A stretch of DNA of 64,000 nt, taken from the NCBI RefSeq assembly GCF_012489685.1, contig NC_080043.1:4962501-5026500 (forward strand), in the 5' to 3' direction. The stretch comes from Lotus japonicus. Its lineage: Eukaryota; Streptophyta; Magnoliopsida; Fabales; Fabaceae. The notes beneath the pieces were generated by a model that was given only the letters and a program-made list of their open reading frames with translations, did no database searches and had not been told where the DNA came from. This document shows, piece after piece, positions 11,101-20,956 of this stretch. Positions within the stretch are counted from its first letter, which is position 1; every line of letters starts with the position of its first letter. Both the position numbers and the translations under genes were made by a program.

Positions 11101-11744
11101 ATCCCTGGTGCTGGTTGGATTTCGACTGGTGCCCCCAGGGCTGTCGCCAAACGATCCATCTGACGTGCCAAATGCTGATTATTGACATTATTATTTTGGA
11201 GCACAGGGTTAATTAGTTCACCTATCTGTCGAGATAACATGTTAACCATTTCATGGTTACTATCATCTACTTGCTGCCTAATGGCTTGAAGTGAACCAGT
11301 GTTCATACCTGTAGACAAATAAATCTGTGAACTAGACCCAGGGATAGTGCCAGGAAGGCTAACTTGACTTCCTAAGTTCAACATTGTTCCATTTGCCCCA
11401 AAGGGGGGTATGCTAAAAGGAGGGACATTCTCGGGGAATGTCGAATATGTGCCCTGTATGCCTTGCATTATAGACATGGGCATACCATAAGGCATATCTC
11501 CTCTCGTAATAGTTGGAACAATTTGTGCCTGCACTGATGTAGATACAGGCATTTCTGCCATTGCAGAGACTGCCACATTCTGGGTTGGCATAGTGATGCC
11601 AGGTCCCATCCCAGTAGACACTTCTTCATTGTTATTACCACTACTCCCCCCGGGGCTACCCTGATTACCCACGTTAGACCCTTGAGGGGAGGTTCTTCCT
11701 CGATTACTTGCCATACTTACGGTCTTACCACTTCTCAGGTGCAT
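8103..11744 (-). CDS. gag: Gag-protease polyprotein of the Tat element
   Basis: Uninterrupted 1213-codon frame starting with M-x-LRSGK, a usual start for Tat/Athila gag. The N-terminal 250 residues are Pro/Asn/Gln-rich. The conserved capsid region includes FTWFTTL and LKDLASVKRKPAESIDDYL. A C-x2-H-x4-H-x4-C knuckle (start CKYHNFFGH) follows, replacing the common CCHC form. The aspartic protease is near the C terminus, with VDGGATINLMP at about residue 1023 (DGG instead of the usual DSG/DTG) and LLLGREWI downstream. Gag forms the virus-like particle; the protease cuts the polyproteins. The ATG at 11744 lies 123 nt inside the 5' LTR boundary. Confidence 0.92.
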   Translation of the reverse strand: MHLRSGKTVSMASNRGRTSPQGSNVGNQGSPGGSSGNNNEEVSTGMGPGITMPTQNVAVSAMAEMPVSTSVQAQIVPTITRGDMPYGMPMSIMQGIQGTYSTFPENVPPFSIPPFGANGTMLNLGSQVSLPGTIPGSSSQIYLSTGMNTGSLQAIRQQVDDSNHEMVNMLSRQIGELINPVLQNNNVNNQHLARQMDRLATALGAPVEIQPAPGINQIPLPNPAPVRYQVPQHQDMGANPLFRGNEAVQPPLQNVYMVNKEEHADGVLERIRHQNAGGQQNVAAVVEQLLNQHGFNVGFANRPHFVSAFTEEVLESELPRGWKVPKFTKFSGDSGESTVEHIARYQIEAGDLAINENLKMKYFPSSLTKNAFTWFTTLAPRSVHTWAQLERIFHEQFFRGECKVSLKDLASVKRKPAESIDDYLNRFRMLKSRCFTHVPEHELVVLAAGGLEYSIRKKIDTQYIRDMSLLADRVRHIELLKAEKSEERAKTTKWPKKEKVAYLDADPVCQSPCVYREVSADVDLNDVNLAELQPGDPYVCKALKPRENKLGEENPKNTIPAVKTYTFDVTKCDAIYDILVSDGLLVVPKDQKLPSPEQRKGKKYCKYHNFFGHWTSQCVRFRDLVQGALDSGRLKYDEKAKSQMKIDSDPLQIAEANYVEPFYIGMVDISEKLSLGLTLGEAREENMAVEEPEVEKEVSLEEVYPKAGETLVEFLSRSKDGEKEVMLCPRCSAVFDKSAAKAYQDSEMKRHYQSKMLVSRRLKYPHEEWVERDQELDGHKGQKLRSRDKTYVPDAGLPKNQWFKLAPPRPKPYPKWQKIDLGQGSSYINNSRVSRSYSYGSGNYYAPEQMTRTQFRRFLRKRKAERERGGKFRSLWDIKPEDNPRNEPSVASIINQLDYAIKQGAIVPENPAKEKGKDVVEDEDEDMLEDFDDSDGEDLNIICIVSILPAEFDRISEVTESEEDYYDEEEPDDNPLCYYVMQKGSVEDERAIFQRPTEQMKSHLKPLFIWAKVDEKGVNKVLVDGGATINLMPKFMLKKLGKTEADLIPHDMVLSDYEGKTGSSLGAIMLNITIGTVARSTLFIVVPSKANYNLLLGREWIHGVGAVPSTLHQRISIWKSDGVVENVQADQSYYLAETGYVGKKNFEKSLATIAPLDTVANQYFNPYSEYSVTLDPIRGLNLNEACKPDAMGGWHSDEEKDATTEWQNDVKDD

Positions 11745-11845
11745 ATAAAACGTAAATCACAACCAGTGCAAGTAACAAATACCAAGTAGCATGCAACAAA
11801 CAAAACACACAAAACGCTTCTGTAAAACTTAGTTTTCACAAAAAC

Positions 11846-11864
11846 GGTCCCACTGGGCATGCCA
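11846..11864 (-). other. Putative primer-binding site of the Tat element
   Basis: Three bases after the proposed LTR end, the minus strand reads TGGCATGCCCAGTGGGACC. It begins TGG as needed to pair with the CCA end of a tRNA, and resembles the TGGCGCCCACCGTGGGG-type leaders of other Tat elements. I cannot name the tRNA. Confidence 0.45.
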
Positions 11865-11867
11865 ATT

Positions 11868-12656
11868 TGTTTACATGGATTTTTGGTAAACAAATATCCT
11901 CTTAGTTCGACTAAAGGAAGTTTAGATTTAGGGTCCTTTTGAGAAAACGCTTTGCCAAAGTGTTGTGTGTGTGTAAGTGCTTTTTCGACGACAACGAGTT
12001 GGTTTAAACAGAACTGAATTTCATTAAGCACGGGTCAATTACAAAGAAATCACATACATCAAAATAACACAAAAGCTACAAGAGATGAGGATCTCGACAG
12101 GAAAATGCATACAGGAACTGGGAATTAACAAGCTTAAATACAAGAAAACTAAAGTGTTGGTTCTGCAACATACTCCTTCATCATCACGTTTTGCTCCTTG
12201 AGTCTCATTGATGCGGACATTTGGAGCTTTTTGGTGAATTTTCAGAGTTTGAGTTGGGAACCCTCTTCCTGAATTGGATTCTCCTATTTATAGAGCTTCG
12301 TGCCCCGCGTGTCTTTGACGGTTTTCCTCCTCAATGGATAGGTTAGTGGGCCTGGTTTCCCCCCACGATTTGATGCTTGCTCCGGAAGTTCCATGCATGG
12401 TGGTGGAGATCGTGTGCTTCAACTGCTTCAACTGTTTCCTGGCCACGTTTTCGACCATCGTGGGGAGAATTTGACTTGGTCAATGTGGCACGTGTTACAT
12501 GTGCTTGTGTTTAGTGGTGATTGTTATTGTCGAATTTGGCTGTCCCATTAACTTGGTGCATTTTCCTTTCCCTTTCTTAAGTCCGAATTCTACTACCTTG
12601 AGTGTTTTGAGCTGAATGCGTTTTTTTCTCTCTTGGGCCAAAATATTGGGCCAACA
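11868..12656 (-). repeat. 5' LTR of the Tat element
   Basis: In element orientation it begins TGTTGGCCCAA and ends ATGTAAACA, giving TG...CA termini and 789 bp. The ends were chosen from these termini and from the adjacent primer-site candidate. The partner LTR is outside the window, so the limits are not confirmed by alignment. It contains a TATA box and the probable start of the element transcript. Confidence 0.72.
12284..12294 (-). promoter_or_regulatory. TATA box in the Tat 5' LTR
   Basis: On the minus strand this reads CTATAAATAGG, a good plant TATA box. It lies within the LTR and about 540 nt upstream of the gag ATG, a normal place for the U3/R boundary. Transcription would start near 12255. 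Confidence 0.6.
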
Positions 12657-13942
12657 GTTATATATATCATGCGACATACTGGTTTGAATAGCTTGTTTCA
12701 AGGTGCATACTTTTGTATGGGTGGTCATCAATGTTTTCCCTTTATTTACCAAAAAAAGACCAGTGTTCTCAAGCATTTTAAACTCAATTGAGTTGATTCA
12801 CTTTCACGTATGTTTTGGTTATGTTTTATATTTGATGGGAACTTAGAGAGGACAATCTTATAACCAAATTATGTTCCAAATATCCATATGTTTATTACCT
12901 TAACGCAAATGGTTGAAATGCTATTGGTTGTCCGTCGGTGCATGTACTATTAATCCAAATTATTATACAAAGCATAAGAAATAGAAAACACCATCATTAT
13001 CCCTCAATACAACAAAAAACGGTGATTTTTTTTTTGAGAAGGCAGAAATCTTTATTGAAAAAGTGATCAATAATACAAACAGTACTCAATAAAATGAGCA
13101 AAAATCCCCCAATACACCAAAGAAAACCCTAAAAACTCAATTTTTTAAGTGCATCTAAGATAAAACTATGAAATTGCAACACTTAAGAACTACCTCCCCT
13201 GGACAGATTGCAGGACAAACCCTAGATTACAACAACAAGGACTCAAACCGGGATCAAGCAATGAAAGACCAATATAGGGCATCTGCCGGGGACTGAAACC
13301 CAACAAAAAGCTGAGCCCAACATAAGCATTGGGGGATACTTTTCAGCGCCGAAAATCAACCACAAAGAGAAAGCAGAACAGGTGAATTTTGTGGTATCGA
13401 TAAATTATTTTGGGTGATACCCTCATTAAGTGATCTAGCAAATTATTGTTATGTGCAATACAGTTTTGACCATTGAGGCTTATATACGGTAGAGAATGTG
13501 ACATCTGGAGTCCATGCCTCAAACAATAAAAATGATGGTGCAATTTCTGATGTCTTTGCTTTGAAAAAAAAAAATTGTGATGCATATGAGAAGAAGGATG
13601 AAGAATTGTAAGGATTACTTTGCAAATATTGATAAAATAATTAATATTTATAAAAAATATTAATACAAATATATGAATACGAACGTTGACACAATCAGAG
13701 CATGTATGTTTATTGGTAAACATCAATTTAGGTGTCACGCCTTGATCTAAATTAAGGTACCACAACAAACACCAATAGAAAAAAATAATAAACAAAAGTG
13801 AATAAACAAGATGGAATATAAGTTCATATCTTCTTATTCGTACCTTTCGTTTTTTTATTTCCTTCTTGAAGTTTTTTTTTCCTTCTTGATATAAAGTCTA
13901 GCTGAATAAGACGGTATGTTGGCCCTCATGCACTTTATCTCT
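12657..13942. other. Intergenic, between the Tat element and the UGT gene
   Basis: AT-rich, with no supported gene. It holds a LINE 3' fragment (13031-13380) and a stretch (about 12665-12790) that resembles one upstream of the UGT (about 16455-16560). The last 100-200 bases before 13943 should hold the UGT 3' UTR, but no clear polyadenylation signal was identified. Confidence 0.5.
13031..13380 (-). mobile_element. 5'-truncated LINE fragment (3' end only)
   Basis: A T-run at the left (poly(A) tail on the minus strand) followed by about 340 bp with plant LINE 3'-UTR character (gagaaggcagaaatctttattga). It is flanked by the near-identical decamers ggtgattttt (13021-13030) and ggtgaatttt (13381-13390), a probable target-site duplication. 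No coding capacity remains. Confidence 0.55.
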
Positions 13943-15355
13943 TCATCCTTCGATCATTTTCGCTACTTGAGCTAGCGCGACATTGGATGAACCACCTGGC
14001 GACAAAGCTTTTTCAGCGCTACGCTTGATCTCTCTAACTCTGTCCGCCACGGCGTTGCTCCTTCCGATAATATCTTTCACCATGCCCGCTACCTCCTCCC
14101 TCGCCACCACCTTCTTCGTGGGTAGCACCTTCGTCCGCACTGCCACACCCAGCTCCTCCGCCAACAACGTCGCGTTCATCCTTTGCTCCGCATACAGCGG
14201 CCACGCAATCATCGGCACGCCATTTGTCACGCTCTCCAACGTCGAACCCCACCCACAGTGCGACAAGAATGCACCTACCGAGCGGTGCTTTAAAATTGTT
14301 GCCTGTGGGGCCCACTGCGGAACTAACAACCCCACTTCTCGCGTCCTCTCAACAAAACCTTCTGGCAACACACCACTCCAACCATCACTACTTCCACGCC
14401 CTGTCGTGAAAAACGCCGCGTCTGCAGCTCGTTCCGTGGGCGCGCGCACCACCCAAACAAACCTCTGCTCACTCAATTCCAAACCGAACGCTATCTCCCT
14501 CATCTGCTCAAACGACATTGTTCCTCCGCTTCCAAACGACACGTAAACCACCGACTCCCTCGGCTGTTTGTCCAACCACTGCACAACCCACCCGGAATCC
14601 CAACCCGTTTCCGAATCGGGTTCCCTCATGATGGGTCCCACCGCATAGACCGGGACCTTCAAGACCATTAAATTTTGGTCTCTTAGTGCCTCAAGGTCTC
14701 TACACTGAAGCTCCTCCCACGTATTGACCAAAACGCCGTCGCTTCTCGGAATTGCTTTTCCTAGTGTTAGACACTCCGAGTACTGCATGTCGTTCCGGTC
14801 CAGCATTGGGTCAAAAACGTCCTCCGGTCGAACCGGGCTTGACCCAGGTATTTTAAGAGGTTCTTTCTGATCCACGTATTGTCCTTCAATTATTTCATCC
14901 AGCACGGGCAAGTACACGACCAGCGACAGAAACCAAGCGTGTGAGGCCACATAGACGAATTTCGGGATGTTGAGTTCTACAGCGACGGGCAGAGAATCTG
15001 TCCCGAAAATGTCAACAATGAATGCGGAGGGACGGAGTTGCATGCTGGAGAGCGCCGCTCGGATGGCGGGCACGGCGGCACGCATCGTCACGCAGAGGCG
15101 AGTGACGACGGTGGCTCCAGTGAGGACAGGGATGTCCGGGGCTGGTATATTAATGATGTCGCAGAGGGATGATCTGAGGACCTCGGCTTCGGCGTCGGAG
15201 GTTTGGGAAGTGACGGCGAGGATGGTGACTTTGAAGTTGGGGTGACGGAGGAAGCGCTTGCCGAGCTCGATGATGGGGATGAGGTGGCCCAAACCTGGGC
15301 TGGATAGCAGAACCAGGTGTGGTTGGACTTTGTTGTGCTTGTGCAAGTCCTCCAT
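13943..15355 (-). CDS. UDP-glycosyltransferase, UGT72 type
   Basis: Intronless family-1 glycosyltransferase of 470 aa from the preferred start. It transfers a sugar, probably glucose, from UDP-sugar to a small phenolic acceptor in the cytosol; UGT72 members act on monolignols, hydroquinone or flavonols, and the acceptor here is unknown. The catalytic His is in SSPGLGHLIP and the partner Asp in FIVDIFG. The 44-residue PSPG box runs from WAPQATIL through HCGWGSTLESV to WPLYAEQ; the final Gln fits glucose use. An in-frame ATG 63 nt upstream (15418) exists, but the TATA box at 15451-15457 would leave it almost no leader. The ATG at 15355 gives a leader of about 70 nt and a normal family N terminus, so it is preferred. 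A broken copy of the 5' end lies upstream at 15973-16140. Confidence 0.9.
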   Translation of the reverse strand: MEDLHKHNKVQPHLVLLSSPGLGHLIPIIELGKRFLRHPNFKVTILAVTSQTSDAEAEVLRSSLCDIINIPAPDIPVLTGATVVTRLCVTMRAAVPAIRAALSSMQLRPSAFIVDIFGTDSLPVAVELNIPKFVYVASHAWFLSLVVYLPVLDEIIEGQYVDQKEPLKIPGSSPVRPEDVFDPMLDRNDMQYSECLTLGKAIPRSDGVLVNTWEELQCRDLEALRDQNLMVLKVPVYAVGPIMREPDSETGWDSGWVVQWLDKQPRESVVYVSFGSGGTMSFEQMREIAFGLELSEQRFVWVVRAPTERAADAAFFTTGRGSSDGWSGVLPEGFVERTREVGLLVPQWAPQATILKHRSVGAFLSHCGWGSTLESVTNGVPMIAWPLYAEQRMNATLLAEELGVAVRTKVLPTKKVVAREEVAGMVKDIIGRSNAVADRVREIKRSAEKALSPGGSSNVALAQVAKMIEG

Positions 15356-15450
15356 GTCGTGATGATCGAGTAGGAAAAAGAAGGAGGAAAAATGAGAATC
15401 AGCAGTGGGTTTGTTCAACTGCGTATTGATCAGACTTTACAGTTCAGTGT

Positions 15451-15457
15451 TATATAA
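15451..15457 (-). promoter_or_regulatory. TATA box of the UGT gene
   Basis: TATATAA on the plus strand, TTATATA in gene orientation, about 96 nt upstream of the preferred ATG. Its position decides between the two candidate starts of the UGT. Confidence 0.5.
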
Positions 15458-15972
15458 AGAAAATGTTGGATATTCACGCAATTCAGACTGATCAACTCTT
15501 GTTGAACTTGTATATATCAAGTGGTTAGAACCATATCTAAGTGGGTAAGATTATTTATTGAAAAATTTGTCTGACTTTAACCAATAATAGAGTTATAGGA
15601 TTCAAGACCTTTTCTATATTTTTTTGAAAGAAAAAGTAGATATATTCACACCTATTCATCATCACTAAATGGAGTGAGATAAAAATAAAAGATAGATAAT
15701 TAAGATGTATGATGTGTGATGTGATAGTAAAAGAAGTGAGAGATAGTAAGAAAAAATAATTAAAAATGAGATTAAAAAGAAAGTGAGTTATGAATATCTC
15801 ATTATTGTTCATCAATAAAGTTTTTTTTGTTTACCAATAAAACACACCTGCACCTTGTCATTTAAGAGGAAAAAACAGAAAAATGTAAGATATGATAATC
15901 ATGTGATTAAAATAAAAGTAAGAGATAGAAAGATAAATTAAAACATGTAAAAATGAGAATAGATAATGTGAG

Positions 15973-16140
15973 TAGGACTTTGTTGTGCATGACTGTATGT
16001 GCACGAGCAAATCCTCCATGTGAGTTGAGTAGGAAAAGGAAGGAGAAATGAATTAAAATTGAGACTCAGCCATGAGAGTTATACTTCAGCTGCGTATGGG
16101 TTTCAAACTTTGCAGTCTAGTATTGGACTTGGCGATATAT
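15973..16140 (-). pseudogene. Fragment of a duplicated UGT 5' end and leader
   Basis: This stretch repeats the start of the neighbouring UGT and its leader: the same order of blocks (ggactttgttgtgc, then cctccatgt with the ATG complement, then gagtaggaaaa-gaaggag, then caactgcgta-like sequence) occurs at 15325-15430. Only codons around the start plus leader survive; the rest of the coding region is absent. It is the relic of a tandem duplication of the gene, interrupted or deleted. Confidence 0.6.
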
Positions 16141-17264
16141 ACGATCAGTTTGTTACGCTTGCATATATAGCTAATTTGTGTAACGTACACCACCCGGATA
16201 AGTATGTACCACAACCTCATCTCATTTTTCTGGTCCCCACTAATTAATTAAATCTTGTCATTTTGATTACAAAAAAGTGTGTCAATTCGAAACTTAGATG
16301 GTGATTTTTAATTGACATTCAAAATTTATTAGCGGCTCAAGTAATATATATATTCTGGATGTGAAGTCTCTGGCATAGATTGCTTGAAGCCTCTTGTCGA
16401 AGATGGTGGTCACTTGGGTGATTTGAGAGAAGGTTGTCATGTAATAAGCAAAGCGGATAATCTTGGTTTGAATAATAGCTTGTTTCAAGTTGTAAGCGTG
16501 GTGATTTCCTCCTATGCTCACTTGAATGAGTAGTGTTCTCAAGCATTTTGATCTCTTTAATAAAGATAAAGTTTCATTCATACTCGTGTAAAGAGAATGG
16601 ACATGAGAGAATAGAGATAAGAAATACAAAGGGATAAAAATCTGGCTACCTTTTGCATTTTTTTCATATATAATGGCTGAATTTCCCCCTTTTCTGGTTT
16701 TGTGCACGTCGGTGTTTCATGTTTTCTTTTCCATTACTTATAAATAATTGTAGAAACTGGAAAAGTCAGCTATATTAGAAAGAAATTGGTACACGAAAGT
16801 AGTGGGCCTAATATGAATTAATATGAAATGTCTGGTTGTTTCATCTTTTGGGCATTTCATACAACTAACCAATTGATACCATTGCTTTATTTGCTTCCAT
16901 CAGTCAACATGTTGCATTATGGAAAATGATCATGTGAAGCTTTTTGTCTGATTGTGGTATAAATACATCAAATATGAATTTAGAAATTTCCTTGCGAATT
17001 AAGTGATTAAGCGGAAATGAAGATCTAGCGATATCTCATTTCCACTTTCATTTTAAATAAATGTGAAGATAAGAGAAAAAATGAGTGATATGATTTGTGA
17101 TATAACAAGAAATGCACAAAAAAAAAATATAAAGAAAAATGTGTGAAAATGAGATGAGATAGAAAATGATGTGTGTATGAATCATTATTCGTTACAAAAA
17201 TGTCAAATTCTTATTAGTTGAATTGAAAACTGCGATTGCATTGGTACAAGTCAATGCATGAGCT

Positions 17265-20200
17265 CACTACAACAAAAAGACTTTTTGCCGGCAATAAATA
17301 TTTCCTTTAGCGGCAATAAAAATGGCAGCAATGGCTTTTACCGGCAAAAACTACTTCGCCGGTGCATCGGGGTCGGCAAAGGCTTTGCCGGCGCTTATAC
17401 CGGGCGCCGGTAAAGATGTTAAAAACGGCCGGCAAAAGCTGTCGTAGTTTAGCGGCCATATTTACCGGCATTTACTACTGCCGCTAAATGGCAATGTTTG
17501 CATTGGCTTCGTAAAACAAATCTTGGCGGTTTTAAACCGCTAGAAATGGGTTTCATAGCTGCCAAAAAATAGAACTTGCAACACAAATTCCTACTTGCAT
17601 AAAACTTACACGAGCACTAATGCTCTTACCACTCAATTCATTACCTTGTATAGTTTCAGAACTAGAGTAGCAGAAAACCATGGAAGTATAAACACTAAAA
17701 CTACTCTACAAATTAGATTTTAAACTTCATGTAACAACACCAAACAAGCTAGGAAACATTAATGCCAAATAGCGGCAAAGCACCACAATTTATCGAAAAA
17801 TCACCACGGGCTCCAGATTAAGGAAAACTTAATTGCGTTGTGAAAGGAATGCATCTAACCTTTGAGTTGTGTCCTCAATTTGTTTGACAGGCTCTTTCAA
17901 GTAAGGACTTGGACCAAAGCTTTAGCACGTTTAAGCTCAATCTGAATAGATTGCAAGAGAAAAAAACAAAATGCTTAGAAACTCAGGGAGAGAAAAACAA
18001 AATGAATACAATTCAATGATAACCCATTGAAATACAAAAATCAATTTTCTTAGATTAGAAGTACACTCTGCAATTGAAGTGCACAAATCAAATGGAGGGG
18101 GAAATATGCTTTGCACTTTACAAGGATCACCTATGATCAGTGAAAAAGAAGTTTCACTTAAAATCTATATAATGCTAACCAGCCAAACATAATTCATTAG
18201 ATTCCAACATTCTTATGGAAAACATTTGCTCAAGAGATGATAGACTTCTGTCCAATTCTTCATCATGTACTCAAGAAATGTCCTTCAAAGGGGACTTACT
18301 CTTGCATATATGCTAATGAAGTCCAATAAGCAAGGGAATGAAGCCCATAGCTTACAGATAATCCTAAGGTATGGTTCAGGCATTGGTGTAGCAGCAATCT
18401 CCAAGTCAAATTTCTCCCAAACCTTTGACATGTCACAAACTGACTTGATATCAAAGGGCTTGATATTTCAGATAACTTATATAGTTAACTTATTAACAGT
18501 TCATACGTGCAAATTCCGCAGCCACTGCAATGGTACTGCTGCTTAGATACCTGCAGTGAAAACAATAAATTAACTAGTAATATTATCTAAAACATTCTAT
18601 GTATCAATTTTGCATGCTCAAGCAAACACCACAGTCGAGTTTACATGTCTCACTAAAGTACTTGCTCATGCAAACACCACAGTTGATGCAGCTCTGCTGA
18701 ACCTGGTAGCAGTTAAAATGAGCACAGGAAAATCTAGACCTCCATACTCCCTTCCAGCTCTTTCGCAGAAGCTTAGACCCCAGATGAATGTCCTGCACCC
18801 ACTGCAATTTTCTGATTGAGGAAAGTTGTTTAAAAAATTCTGCAATGCTTCTGATTTCTGAATACAAGATAAAGGCTAACAATAAATAATATAAGAAACT
18901 TTCTATTCAAAAAAGACAACCAAGAAAAATAAGGTTTTCTTCTTAATTTTAAATTCCTTCCAATCGAAAAATGAGTTAGCAGGAAAAAATCATTAATGGA
19001 CATTGGGAGGAAACCAACTAGTGTCTATATATGTTGAAATATAAAACAAGCATCAACTCTGCATTATGTTAGTCCCTATTTTGTTACTATGAAACGAGCA
19101 TCAACAGTCACTTCTACCCTTATCAACAAAATCCTGAAAGTAGATAATAGATTTATGAGAAGAAGGTAATTATAACAACTAGGAAACATAATTTACAGCA
19201 CTAGGTACCATTTATGAGAAGAAGATAATTATAACATCTAGGAAACATAATTTACAGCACTAGTTACCACTTACCACATGAGAAGCAGTTAAATGAATTT
19301 CTTCTTTGACTTCGCTGCAAGGAGCATCATCTTCTTTTCTTTGTAGGCAGAATTTGATGCACAAGAGATAAGACACAATGACATTTAATTTAGTACAAAG
19401 ACATTGCTAGAAAATCTTAGAAGCATAGATAGAGAGATAGTGTGTGAAATAAGTAAATTGTAGTTCGGGTAAAAATGATTTGATTTTTATTAGCACTAAA
19501 AAGCTGCGGAAAAATCACAAACCTGGTTTCCATCCGCATCAACCAGTATAACATTTGCAAACTTTAACTGAACTTCACTGTTCTTGTTCTTGATACCAAA
19601 CTAGAGAAATGATTTCGTATACATTCAGAAATCACATGATAAAAAATGGTATGATCAACTGGAGGGTTAAGATAAAAACAGTTGAACTTGAAACCAAATG
19701 TAAACTTAGACACTCCAGTAGCAAATCTAACTTTATCTCCAATGTATGGAAGGTAATAGTAAAAGTTCACAACTTCCCCATCCCATTCTATTCCCTTTTA
19801 ACCCTTCCATTATATATCAAGCCTCATGATATCTCAACTAAATCTAATATATCTTGCAACTAGCGACATCAACATGAATCAAATAGCACAGAATTTCCCA
19901 ATTGCACAACCAATGCCAATAGTGCTAGTAAAAAATGTCAGTTGATGTAAAAGGAGGGGGATTACAAATTATAATGGGATGGCCAAATGAATGCGGGGAC
20001 AGTGGAGGCCAATACTCCGTCAATTGGAACGAGAGCTGCGACAAACAAAGCAAGCAGTGGCAGCAACATCGCACTTCCTTCGACCCTGCAACCCACAAAC
20101 ATGATATCAAATTCAGATCGCGTGATCGATTGGTCAAGCTTAGATCAATCATACATATTTTAATATGACTGTATGAGAGAGACTAATTTGCATGCTCTTG

Positions 20201-20953
20201 AACACCACTAGAAAACAAGCAAGCTGACATGCATATGGTTTCAAGGACATGATAATTAAAGCGACATGAGAAGACTCTGGAATTGCGAATGCAGTCACTG
20301 ATCTTGTCGTTCGTCGGCGGTGGTGGTTTCCTCCGAGCGATCGAGTGTTCGTCGTTCTCCGGCGAAGAACGAAATACTAGTGATCGGCGAACTGTGGCGA
20401 TCTCTCACTCTATCTTGTCGTTCTAACCTTCACGAGAACCTTCAGGAGTTTCAGGGGATGCTGGTGACCTGGGTGAGAGACGGAAACGATGGAGAAGAAA
20501 GAGCGCAGCGTCGGGGAGTTGGGTTTGGAGCCCCACCCCTTAGGCTTTGCACCCCGCTAAAATAAATACGGAATTTAAATTTCCGTATCAATACGGAAAT
20601 TTAAATTCCGTATCTATTTTAGTATATAATGAGTGGTTGAAAATGTGACACGCATGCTTAAATACAGTACGGAATTTTAAGTTCCGTATTCAATATGGAG
20701 AATACGGAACTTTAAATTCCGTATTTGATAAAGTGGGGTGCCAAGCCCCATAGGTGGGGTGCCAAACCCAACTCCCGCCGCGTCGCCGCGGGAGTGTGTC
20801 TTTTAGTGGCATTAATGTCTAATTGCAGATATAGACGAGTTATTTCCGACCAATTTCATCTTAATACAATTTTTTTAATTTTGTGATTAAATTAGCGGCA
20901 ATAATGTCATTGCCGCTATCTGATTGTCGTTAAAAGACATTTTTGTTGTAGTG
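17265..20953. mobile_element. Non-autonomous CACTA (En/Spm) transposon, 3.7 kb
   Basis: Terminal inverted repeats start CACTACAACAAAAA at the left and end with its complement TTTTTGTTGTAGTG at the right. The 3-bp target duplication gct flanks it (17262-17264, 20954-20956), as expected for CACTA elements. Subterminal regions are dense in gccggc, ccggca and agcggcaa motifs, which fits transposase-binding repeats. No intact transposase frame is present; the interior is AT-rich with short frames only. It contains a 59-bp tandem duplication near 19152-19270 and a nested MULE-type MITE at 20514-20776. Confidence 0.88.
20514..20776. mobile_element. MULE-type MITE nested in the CACTA element
   Basis: 263-bp element with terminal inverted repeats beginning GGGAGTTGGGTTTGG and extending about 45 bp with mismatches. 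The 9-bp flanks gcagcgtcg (20505-20513) and gccgcgtcg (20777-20785) differ at one base; 9-bp duplications are typical of Mutator-like elements. The interior has four 21-nt near-palindromes built on TACGGAA...TTCCGTA at 20567, 20592, 20668 and 20703. The first and second are exact reverse complements of each other. Confidence 0.7.
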
Positions 20954-20956
20954 GCT

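Larger units (their letters stand above)
1..12656 (-). mobile_element. Tat-lineage Ty3/gypsy LTR retrotransposon (partial, 3' LTR off window)
   Basis: Minus-strand LTR retrotransposon entering from the left edge. In its own direction it has a 5' LTR (11868-12656), a putative primer site, gag-protease (11744-8103) and pol (8197-4535). A block of opposite-strand genes (4453 down to 2 and beyond) follows, and the 3' LTR must lie left of base 1. Pol order is RT, RNase H, a second RNase H, integrase. The doubled RNase H and the gag start M-x-LRSGK are known marks of the Tat group. Tat elements are also known to carry extra antisense ORFs with plant-mobile-domain similarity at this position. The element is over 12.6 kb. 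The target duplication cannot be checked because the left end is missing; the right flank begins gttat. Confidence 0.9.
15420..17261. other. Intergenic, UGT to CACTA element
   Basis: Apart from the UGT fragment it holds purine-rich MITE-like repeats (about 15655-15815, 15880-15965 and 17040-17195) with the block gtgatgtgatag or similar. It also has the duplicated segment near 16455-16560. Short ORFs here are not supported as genes. Confidence 0.45.

Noticed and set aside
13983..14546. 187-codon frame antisense to the UGT gene
   Set aside because: Shadow of the GC-rich UGT coding region; no recognisable motif and no independent promoter or start context.
15418..15418. Upstream ATG as the UGT start
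   Set aside because: The TATA box at 15451-15457 would leave a leader of only a few bases, and the extra residues are not typical for the family.
18265..18546. 93-codon frame inside the CACTA element
   Set aside because: No transposase or captured-gene signature; too short and no splice context.
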